Positions 1 to 7,106 of a DNA stretch of 17,646 nt are shown in pieces; the first letter of the stretch is position 1, and every line of letters begins with the position of its first letter. Position numbers and translations under genes: made by a program. The DNA is taken from contig QZLH01001612.1 in NCBI GenBank assembly GCA_003833135.1, positions 8,902-26,547 on the forward strand. The letters are read 5' to 3'. This DNA is from Oehlia diaphana. Taxonomy: Eukaryota; Glomeromycota; Glomeromycetes; Glomerales; Glomeraceae. The notes beneath the pieces were generated by a model. It worked only from the letters and a program-made list of their open reading frames with translations. It had not been told where the DNA came from and searched no databases.

Positions 1-688
1 GGCAGAAGTTAAGAGACCCCTTTCATAGATACTACACATAAAAAGTGAATCCAAGTTTCGCTCAAAGCAAATCAGCTTACCAAATCCCAGAATTGAAAAA
101 CAACCCCATACATGAACTTTTTGTGGATGCTTGACTGTATAAAATATTTTACGCCATCCAGGGAATTGCCAAACCTTTCTATTTGACTGAAATAATTGAA
201 AAGTACTTTCGTCAGTAAAAATAACTTTTTTCCAGTCAAATTTTTGATGTTTTTTTGCCCAGTTTAACCAGTTTTTTCTATGTTTCTCAGAAAGCAAAGG
301 TTTTGAAATTTCTTTCACAAATTTACCTCCAGACTCACCAAGACGTCGCCTAATTGTCCTTGAACTAACTTCTACACCTTTTTTTTCAAGTTCATTTTTA
401 ATTTCAGTAGAGGTAATATTGTGTTTTTTTTGTTGCCATCTTTACAATTCGTTTATTTTGTGTCTTAATCATTTTGCGAGGTCGACCTGACTTTTTTTCA
501 TCAGTTAAATCCTTATTTCCACAGTATTTTTGAACCCAATAAATGACTGTAGACTTATCACAGTGTATATAAGAAGCTATTTTAGCATATTCCCATTTCG
601 GACCTTCTGGATGTTCATGTAAAAAAACTATTTCATAACGTTTATTAAGAGAAAGAGGCATTTTTATTACACAAAATTTACCGATCAT
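1..688 (-). pseudogene. Tc1/mariner-like transposase, N-terminal two thirds, one frameshift
   Basis: This is a cut-and-paste transposase of the DDE type. The first segment (688 down to about 430) starts MIGKFCVIKMPLSLNK and carries a helix-turn-helix region (residues 15-60) followed by the GRPRK hinge typical of Tc1-like proteins. The frame is lost in a run of eight T at 424-431; one base fewer restores it, giving TKKHNITSTEIKNEL and a second helix-turn-helix. The catalytic domain follows, with IFTDES (first catalytic Asp) near 220-235 and the family motif VHVWGCFS near 100-120. The last visible residues, RGLLTSA, are at the window edge, so the second Asp and the SPDLNPIE-type region are not visible. 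The frameshift suggests a dead copy, although a homopolymer sequencing error would look the same. Confidence 0.85.
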
Positions 689-833
689 CTAACTCCTGAT
701 TTATATGTTGTACAGACCTATAATTTTGCATATGATTAAGATTATCATTGATCTTAAATCTTATAAATTTTTAGGGTAGGTTATCACATGACTTCGGAAA
801 ATATTAGGGGTGGGATACTTGTGACCACTACTG
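1..833 (-). mobile_element. Tc1/mariner-like transposon, cut by window start
   Basis: This is the 5' part of a Tc1/mariner-type DNA transposon read on the minus strand. The outer edge is visible at 831-833: read on the minus strand the element begins CAGTAGTGGTCACAAG, directly after a TA at 834-835. TA is the target dinucleotide of this superfamily, and a start in CAGT is common in it. The interior holds a frameshifted transposase (1-688) with a leader of about 145 bp (689-833). The other terminus and the second TA lie outside the window. The insertion point abuts an ORF-like stretch read on the same strand from 1104, so the element may have landed in a host gene. Confidence 0.85.
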
Positions 834-915
834 TATTGTGTTTGTTCTTCTTTTCTTCTTCTATACGTGTTCTAACTTCTATATCTATCATGCCTAGTTC
901 CGTTTGGATTTGGTG

Positions 916-1104
916 TCATGGTATTGAGGTATTTTTGAAATAGTATTCTTCTCTTAATTTCCATATTTCTGACATATGTCTCATCTGTTCATTCATTTCT
1001 GTGTGTCTTTGTTGTAGTATTTCATTGGTATAGTATTTATATTCCTCTAAGTATTTGTTGAACTCTTCATTCCTTGCGGCATTATTTTCGTCAACACATA
1101 TCAT
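916..1104 (-). CDS. Short charged hypothetical protein, possibly a 3' exon remnant
   Basis: The first ATG of this frame is at 1104, giving a 62-residue protein starting MICVDENNAARNEEF. It is rich in Glu, Lys, Arg and Tyr, with a probable amphipathic helical stretch (NKYLEEYKYY to QMRHMSEIWKLREEYY). I do not recognise a family. The open frame begins before the ATG, and a pyrimidine-rich stretch ending in AG at about 1150 could be a splice acceptor, so this may be an exon rather than a whole gene. After the TGA the same frame stays open and charged (HQIQTELGMIDIEV, then RTRIEEEKKNKHN) right up to the TA where the transposon at 1-833 begins. That pattern suggests a longer coding sequence cut by a stop and by the insertion. 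Confidence that it is a real gene is low. Confidence 0.3.
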   Translation of the reverse strand: MICVDENNAARNEEFNKYLEEYKYYTNEILQQRHTEMNEQMRHMSEIWKLREEYYFKNTSIP

Positions 1105-1293
1105 AATAATACCTCTAATAAAGCATCCCAAGTAAGCATCTTCAGCACCTAAAAAAATTGCCAAGTCTTTGTCTTGTTATGTTAGTTCCATTCCTGTGTT
1201 TGTTATAATCTGTTGTCATTTTCATTGCTCTTTTGTGCGTATCCTTGTATGGTATGGTAATATAAAATGTCTCATAACCAAATGTGTATACAC

Positions 1294-1518
1294 ATTAGAA
1301 TGGTCTAGGCTTTTCTTATTTGGTAATAAAAATTGTAGATCTGTATAGAACGTGTGTGATATTTTGCATACCCTACACCCCTACACCATGGGTGTTACGA
1401 TAACATGTAGTGTATGGATACCTATGTACTGTATGTAAGGTATGCAAAATTTCACACGTGTTCCATACAGATCTACATTATTTATTACCAAATAAGGAAA
1501 GGCCTAGACCATTCTATT
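1294..1518. repeat. Imperfect inverted repeat, MITE-like, about 80-bp arms
   Basis: The left arm (about 1294-1372) and right arm (about 1439-1518) are near reverse complements. Examples are GAATGGTCTAGGC against GGCCTAGACCATTC, TTATTTGGTAATAAA against TTTATTACCAAATAA, and GTAGATCTGTAT against ATACAGATCTAC. The 66-bp centre has no coding sequence. AT-rich flanks make a target duplication impossible to assign. The size and architecture fit a hairpin-type non-autonomous DNA transposon. Confidence 0.7.
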
Positions 1519-1862
1519 CTGTATTATATATGGACACGTGATCAATTTATACGTGATGTTTAACTATACCCTACATACATAGCCAACTATACACTACATG
1601 TTTACTATGCTCTCCTACATCACTGGTGTTCATCTTACCAACCCTATATACAAAGGCATCCATACACTACATATTATTGTAACAGTTGTAATACCTAAAT
1701 TTTTGGACAATTGATTCCTTATTTGATTGTGAAATTTTAAATAAAGTTTTTGTTCAACATTTAAACTAATAAAATCAAATGAGGAAGAGTAAAATTTAAT
1801 CTCGTGATAGAAAATGGCATTCACTGATGTATAAATACTGTATTGAAGAATTTTATTTTAAT
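1519..1862. other. No gene seen; short repeated words
   Basis: There is no supportable gene here. Variants of the word TATACACTACAT recur around 1566-1675, and its reverse complement lies inside the inverted repeat near 1404. A minus-strand open frame (1630-1824) has no ATG at its start and no recognisable content. Confidence 0.5.
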
Positions 1863-2100
1863 TATATTTTTTTTAAAAAAATGGGCAAACCAAAAATAAA
1901 AATGAACCTGATAAGATCAGTGCATATTAATTTTTTTTTTAAAAAAAAAATCTTTTTTTGTTATTAAAATTCTTTTTTTTTAAAAAAAAATGGGCAAACC
2001 AAAGAAAAAAATGAAGATAGGATCAGTGCGTATTAATTTTATTTTTTTTTTTTAAAAAGAAACTTTTTGCATATTTTTTTTTTAAAAAAAAAATTTTTTT
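1863..2100. repeat. Tandem duplication, about 109 bp, bordered by T-run/A-run palindromes
   Basis: The motif TTTTTTTTAAAAAAA-ATGGGCAAACC is followed by an A-rich stretch with GATCAGTGC(A/G)TATTAAT, and occurs twice (TGGGCAAACC at 1882 and 1991, spacing 109 bp). A third T-run/A-run block without the central motif follows at 2066-2100. The blocks are self-complementary and could fold as snap-back hairpins. Confidence 0.65.
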
Positions 2101-2105
2101 GTTAG

Positions 2106-2730
2106 ATTGATAATGAGATTATAAAAGCTATGAATGCATATAAAAATGAACGCAACCCATATATAAAGGCTAGTAGAGTAATCAATAAAGGATTTACCCC
2201 AAAACAAATTCGTTAGCGGTAAATATATATTCATTATATAAATTTACTTAATTTTTCAAAATCTTTTTTTTCATAATGATAAAATTTTTATATAATGTTA
2301 CTTATAGTTGGATAAGTAAACTCAATCCAGATCATAAGTAAATTTTACCTAATTAAAGTTCTTAATTTGATTTTAATTTTATCTAAATTTTTCTTTTTAG
2401 TTTGTCACGATTATCTATGTGAGGATGAAAAATTATGGGTTCAAAAATATAAAAATATACACCCATATAATGATATTAAATGGAAACAATTAATTTTTGA
2501 CTTGAAAGTTAAATCTGGTAAATTGTGACCAGAAAATATGGTGAAAAATTATTATTACTCAAGAAAAATGACGGGGACAACTACCTTCAAAAGATGATGT
2601 ATCATTTTCCCCTCAAGTATCTTCCCCTCAAGATAGTAATTCTCCAAAAATTGTACAACTTTCGCCTCAAGATAATAACGTTTCAATAACCGTTATCACC
2701 TTCAAGAAAGACAAGTTTCTGAAAAGATGA
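2106..2730 (+). pseudogene. Decayed SANT/Myb-like protein gene with one intron
   Basis: Two coding-like blocks flank an intron-like segment (2219-2400, GT...TTCTTTTTAG). Block 1 (from 2106, after TTTTTTTGTTAG) reads IDNEIIKAMNAYKNERNPYI, then ASRVINKGFTPKQIR, and hits an in-frame TAG at the exon end. Block 2 reads CHDYLCEDEKLWVQKY, then IKWKQLIFDLKVKSGKL, a TGA (2526-2528) where a Trp would fit, then PENMVKNYYYSRK. The spacing of aromatic residues and the IKW..L..DL...G.L..ENMVKNYY pattern resemble fungal SANT/Myb-like DNA-binding repeats. After a one-base frame change near GGGG (about 2575) comes a Ser/Pro/Gln-rich tail (SKDDVSFSPQVSSPQ, SPKIVQLSPQDNN) ending at TGA 2728-2730. Two stops and a frame change mark it as dead. 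The family call is by eye and moderate. Confidence 0.55.
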
Positions 2731-2867
2731 AAATCAGAAGTTTGTTAATTTAGTAAAATACACTCCAATTAGTGTAAAAACAATCCCATTATAAGTGTTG
2801 TATTAACGTATAGTATAAAAATACTTATTAAGATCATTATACATTTTAAATCGACAAAAAATAAGTA

Positions 2868-3800
2868 CAGTCTGGTGCGAAAGTAATGGCGGTGAGAATA
2901 CCACTTCTTAATTTGGTCATAGCTCTATTACTATCCCAATTAGATCATTACTTGTTATACCAAATTGAACAGTATAATGGTCATTTAAAAAGCAATAAAA
3001 AAAAGCAATTTTAAATATGGATGTTATTTTTATTTTATTATCCAAAATGGCTTCTATTAAAATTAAATTTATTTATAAAACTGTTAACTTTTTCTTAAAA
3101 CAAAAATTTAGGAAATTCTAATTGAACTGGAAATTTTTTGCATTTCCATAAGAAATGCATCCTTATCTTTAAAAAAATGGCAAAATTCAAAATATTTATT
3201 ATTCTAAATGTCATACCTAAAGCTAGTTCTTAAAAAAATATCACCAAAATTAAAGTGACGATCATTTCACATTTTTTAGTTTTCATTAAGAAATCTCTGG
3301 AATACATGCATTCTTGACTAACCATATAATTTTTTAGGTTATTGATGAGCTTTTTATTAGAATTAATCTGCAAAATAACAATTTTTATAAAGTTTGAGGT
3401 GATATGAAAGTTTATCTTTCAATAATGAGGTATTTCAAAGCCCAGATATAAAGTTCTAATAAAAAGTTGGATTTTTTTTTGAAGCAATATATTAAGAAAA
3501 TGTCAATACAAAAAAAGGAAAAAAAACTGCATGTCATTTCTCAATTTATTCAGGAAGGAATGGAATATTCTTGAAAATGGCATAGTTATTAATAGCGAAG
3601 TTATTTTCAATAATAGGATGTGAAGTCAAATTAAAGCATGCATTGATGCAGATGGAGGCCAAATCAAATATTAATTAAATAATAAAATATATGCATTTTT
3701 GACTCCTCTTTCCGAAAATAAAAAAAAAATTCATAGCTTTTTTATAAAATTTATGAGTTATATTAAAAAAACTGACCGCCATTACTTTCGCAGGGGTCTG
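2868..3800 (+). mobile_element. TA-flanked Tc1/mariner-type element, 933 bp, internally degenerate
   Basis: The ends are inverted repeats of about 30 bp sharing TGCGAAAGTAATGGCGGT, and both begin CAG. The element is bracketed by TA at 2866-2867 and TA at 3801-3802, the classic Tc1/mariner target duplication. It has no intact ORF. A transposase C-terminal tail is still readable at 3531-3674 on the plus strand, just inside the right terminus, where it belongs in an autonomous element. The remaining interior is AT-rich and unrecognisable, so this is either an internally deleted derivative or a fossil. Confidence 0.85.
3531..3674 (+). pseudogene. Tc1-like transposase C-terminal remnant
   Basis: One frame reads MSFLNLFRKEWNILENGIVI, then NSEVIFNNRM, a TGA, then SQIKACIDADGGQIKY and a natural TAA (3672-3674). 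A closing motif of the form RIKACI.A.GG.IKY followed by the stop is characteristic of the C terminus of many Tc1-family transposases. The fragment lies about 125 bp from the right terminal repeat, as expected for an element of this kind. The N-terminal DNA-binding part and the DDE residues are absent or decayed beyond reading. Confidence 0.65.
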
Positions 3801-3802
3801 TA

Positions 3803-4425
3803 TCTCATGCAAAGTGATGAAAATTGAAATTTTGTTAAATAAGAAACAGAAAAGTTAGTTAATAATTATTTTGAAGTGAACAACTCTACTTTTATCGTAA
3901 GAATTAATATTTTTTATCATCTGGCCACTAATGGGCATCTAGTATTTTTTTTGCCGTTTATAAACTATGTAACCAGTATGATATGCTATAGTAGTTATAG
4001 TTTAATTGAATAGTTATAATTTATTGATTTTTATTGGTTTGCTATTATTATAATACATCTTAATACATTCACTTCAGTTTTTATTAATACTTATAGTTAC
4101 ATTACAATTAGTGATATGAACTTTCATTCCTTCCAAATCAAGAGTCACGAAGAAAAAAAAAGTTTCGTCAAGCTGACAAATACACAAATATACAAAATCT
4201 AAAAATAGTTTATTTTATATGGTGATCACTGATCAACTAGAAAGTTATTTACTATGCTTAGTAATAAATAAATGGTTATCATAACACATTCTAGCATTGT
4301 TAGCCTAGAGTGTAGCGAAGGACTATATATGTTCTAGCCATGGTGTTACAAAATGTCCCATTGTTCGCCTGCTTGTTCTTTGAGTCAATGTTTAATTGGT
4401 TCTTATATTACATACATAGTATTAC
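3803..4425. other. No gene seen
   Basis: This is AT-rich DNA with no open frame of note, no tRNA-like fold noticed and no clear repeat. A GC-richer patch near 4300-4390 has no recognisable feature. Confidence 0.5.
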
Positions 4426-4471
4426 ATACGCAAAAATTACGTTCTTGACCCTTTTCGTATTACTTTTTTGA

Positions 4472-4913
4472 CTTGATCAAAATATGCATGATTATGTATG
4501 ACAAAAATGTTCTTTTCTTGACCTGCAAAAAAACATTAGTGCGTTGTTATTTTTCTTATTTCCATAATTTTTCATGTCAAAAATAATAATATAGTACTTA
4601 TTTTATCATAAATGATTAATGACAAAATAATTTATTTTATTTTTTTTATTTTAATCTTTAGTTTTATGCGGGTTGTAGTTTAGTCTTTATTACCTAATTA
4701 ATGTACTTCTCTTAAATGTAATCTATTTATCGGCTATCTTTTGTAAATAAAATAAAATTATTTTAATTTTATCAATATTGTAGAAATGAAAAAGTATTAA
4801 AAGAACGCTATTTTTGTTAAAAATAAAATATTTCTTTTTTATTTATCACATATCTCGTTTCAGGTCAAGAAAGGAACATTTTGTCATACATAATCATGCA
4901 TATTTTGACCAGG
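4472..4913. mobile_element. MITE with 53-54 bp terminal inverted repeats
   Basis: The left terminus (4472-4525) and right terminus (4861-4913) match as inverted repeats over about 53 bp with three mismatches and a one-base gap. Their core is TCAAAATATGCATGATTATG, and their inner ends are TTTCTTGACCTG and CAGGTCAAGAAA. The 335-bp interior is very AT-rich with no ORF. No clear target duplication is visible at these edges. It is best described as a non-autonomous DNA transposon of unassigned superfamily. Confidence 0.75.
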
Positions 4914-5006
4914 TATAAAAAATTTTTCAGAAAAATGATCCCGAGTTTCTTCGGAATGGAAAATGATCATTTATCTGAGTTTTTTCCAGAATTTTTTTTA
5001 TAGGGG
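4911..5006. repeat. Imperfect inverted repeat abutting the MITE
   Basis: The stretch GGTATAAAAAATTTTTCAGA at the left and TCCAGAATTTTTTTTATAGG at the right are imperfect reverse complements. ATGATC (left) and GATCAT (right) pair further inside, around a centre near CGAGTTTCTTCGG. It may be a small independent hairpin element or an outer arm of the neighbouring one. Confidence 0.4.
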
Positions 5007-5155
5007 CGTTAAACTTCTTTACCCAAGCTAAAGTATACAGGTTAAAATAGGTGTATCATCATATGGACGATTAACCAATCGAGATACTGTAATTTCGTAA
5101 CTATGTATGTAATGCAAAAATTACGCTCTTGACCCTCCTCGTATTACTTTTTTGA

Positions 5156-5966
5156 GGAACGTTGAGTTAAGTCGTTTGACATTTGTGAAGTTCAAATGAT
5201 TTGCTGTTACTGTTAAACAATTTGATTTTACGATCAAATCCTTTGTAATACGGTCAAACAGTATGATGAAGTGGAAATAATTTTCCATATTTTAGTTAAA
5301 ATTCAAATATTGTAAATTTAAGTAATTTTATAAAAGAGTTTCTCTTTTTGGAAGTCATGCATAATTCTAAAATGAGGTCAATATCATTTTTAAGAAATTA
5401 TTCTTAAAATTAATAAGATTTGCATTTAATGGCTGACAAAATATTTTGCATTTAATGCCAAATGTAATGCAAAAATGGTTTATATTTAACGGCTATATGT
5501 TTTGTACTTCAAAGTCAAACGATATGGTGTTTAATGTCAAACAATATGTACAGTACTTCATCTTTAAATTTTTTCTGGCATTCCATAGTTTTATTGTATT
5601 TAGTATTGATCATTGTTAGTTATGAAGCGAAAAAATACTACATAATGTCGACACAGCTCTACTGTTCATGGTATAAATTCTATTGTACTGTATATTCATA
5701 ATATGAACTTTTAAGTTAAATTACGGAAGTATAATGATAGAGACCAGCATATTTGAATCCGACGAAGTCAAAAAATTTTATTTAAAAAAACACTGTAAAA
5801 AAAAAATAAAAATAAAAGTGATTTACTAAACATTACTTTAACATCAAAATTTTATACTTTATAAAACAATAAACACATGATTGAATTGAATACCATGAAT
5901 TTTAACGACGTAAAACAATTCACGTTAACAGATCTAAAAAAAAATCATTCATACGTATAAAACACT
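5156..5966. other. No gene seen; weak inverted and direct repeats
   Basis: There is no coding sequence. TTGCATTTAATG occurs twice (near 5420 and 5447). A hairpin with 10-bp arms ATTTTGCATT/AATGCAAAAT lies at about 5442-5475. GTCGTTTGAC (near 5171) has an inverted partner, GTCAAACGAT (near 5514), which could be the worn ends of an old element. None of these is strong. Confidence 0.35.
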
Positions 5967-6251
5967 CCCTATAAAAAAAGTAGATACGTTTTTTATACTG
6001 AAAGATACGTTTTATATACTGAGAGATACGTCTAGATACGTCTAGATACGTCTAGATACGTTTTGAGATACGGAAAAATGCACAATCCGTATCTTGCAAG
6101 ACACGTTTTGTATACGGAGACACTGAAAAAACGTATCATGTGAGATACGGAATTGTGCATTTTTCCGTATCTCAAAACGTATCTAGACGTATCTCTCAGT
6201 ATACAAAACGTATCTTTCAGTATAAAAAACGTATCTACTTTTTTTATAGGG
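5967..6251. mobile_element. Hairpin MITE of GATACG-type units with 3-bp target duplication
   Basis: The termini are CCCTATAAAAAAAGTAGATA and its exact reverse complement, flanked on both sides by ACT (5964-5966 and 6252-6254). The two arms match over roughly 100-120 bp, through TTTTATACTGAAAGATACG, CTGAGAGATACG and GAGATACGGAAAAATGCACA, so transcripts would form a long snap-back. The left arm has a 10-bp unit (TCTAGATACG) three times where the right arm has it once, so the arms differ by a local tandem expansion. A 3-bp target duplication is usual for PIF/Harbinger-type MITEs, but ACT is not the typical TTA/TAA, so the superfamily is open. The open frame starting at 6140 is just the palindrome read through. 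Confidence 0.85.
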
Positions 6252-6254
6252 ACT

Positions 6255-7029
6255 CTGCGACTACGACGATCACTAAACTTATACGGTTAAAAATTTTAGC
6301 TATAATATTATCGTTATTTAAAAGAAATAGCAAGGAAATTGGTTGAATTTAGCTATAGGATTTAATAAATTGTATGGCTGGTATTAAGAGTGTAAAATTT
6401 TTTAAAAAAATATAAAAAATGATTTAAATGCATCAAGAGAAAAAAATAAACTAAATATATATTTCCTGCAGTAAAATTAAATACATCCCAAAACACGTGG
6501 ATGGAAAATTGGTGGGTACTAACTCAATTTGACGTCATAAATTGGGTACTGTGCTTTGCACGGACCCAATCAAGTATCAATGATTGCGTTTTGATTAGTA
6601 ATTGAATATGGAAGGTCCTAACCAGAAGGATTTCCTTTATTTACCTTTTTTGGACATGTTCAAAACATAAACGGTTAAATGATCAACAACTCGTTTCATT
6701 GTTAAATAATCATTAGCCTCATCAGCCATTGATTCATTCATAATCGAGATAATCATGCGTGATGCTCATATGAATGCGCCGAACTCCGATTATACGATAA
6801 AATTTTTTTTTCTTAATTAGTTCTTAATTTTCAAAAAAGGAAATAATTATAAGGACCATTATATGCGCTTATTTCGCTTTTTGACTTGAAACGCTTCAAC
6901 CTTTTTGATTCATTCTAATTATAAATTGTTGATACTTCTTACAATGAAGCACATTATATTAATTTCCTTATAAATTTAATTTACCAGTGAATTTAGCGAT
7001 TAATAATTTGTGACGATCCGACGATTTGC
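6255..7029. other. Upstream region of gene A; no gene
   Basis: This is non-coding. Possible regulatory words are the palindromes CACGTG (6494-6499) and TGACGTCA (6530-6537), the latter matching the consensus for bZIP/CREB-type factors. A small hairpin, TTGGGT-ACT-GTGC-TTT-GCAC-GG-ACCCAA, lies at 6542-6567. The word GGGTACT occurs twice near 6514 and 6544. Whether any of these act on gene A, more than 500 bp away, cannot be told. Confidence 0.35.
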
Positions 7030-7037
7030 TATAAATA
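7030..7037 (+). promoter_or_regulatory. Candidate TATA box of gene A
   Basis: TATAAATA lies 77 bp upstream of the ATG of gene A, which leaves room for a transcription start near 7060 and a short 5' UTR. The ATG context, TCAAAATGA, has A at -3, good for fungal initiation. Confidence 0.45.
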
Positions 7038-7106
7038 AGGATTTTATTTTTGTAAGTCTTTTTAAATTTTTTTTTCTAAAAACATATAATAACTGATAAA
7101 GTCAAA

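Larger units (their letters stand above)
4430..5155. repeat. Pair of 42-bp direct repeats flanking a MITE
   Basis: The segments 4430-4471 and 5114-5155 are direct copies (GCAAAAATTACG(T/C)TCTTGACCC... to GTATTACTTTTTTGA) with three mismatches. The left copy directly abuts the inverted-repeat element at 4472. The repeats share the word TTCTTGACC with that element's termini, so they may be outer termini of a related element family rather than target duplications. Confidence 0.65.

Noticed and set aside
1630..1824. 64-codon minus-strand open frame
   Set aside because: It begins at GTG with no ATG upstream in frame and has no recognisable content or splice context.
6140..6346. 68-codon plus-strand open frame
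   Set aside because: It is the hairpin MITE palindrome read through plus flanking sequence, with repetitive Arg/Ile/Tyr content and no family likeness.
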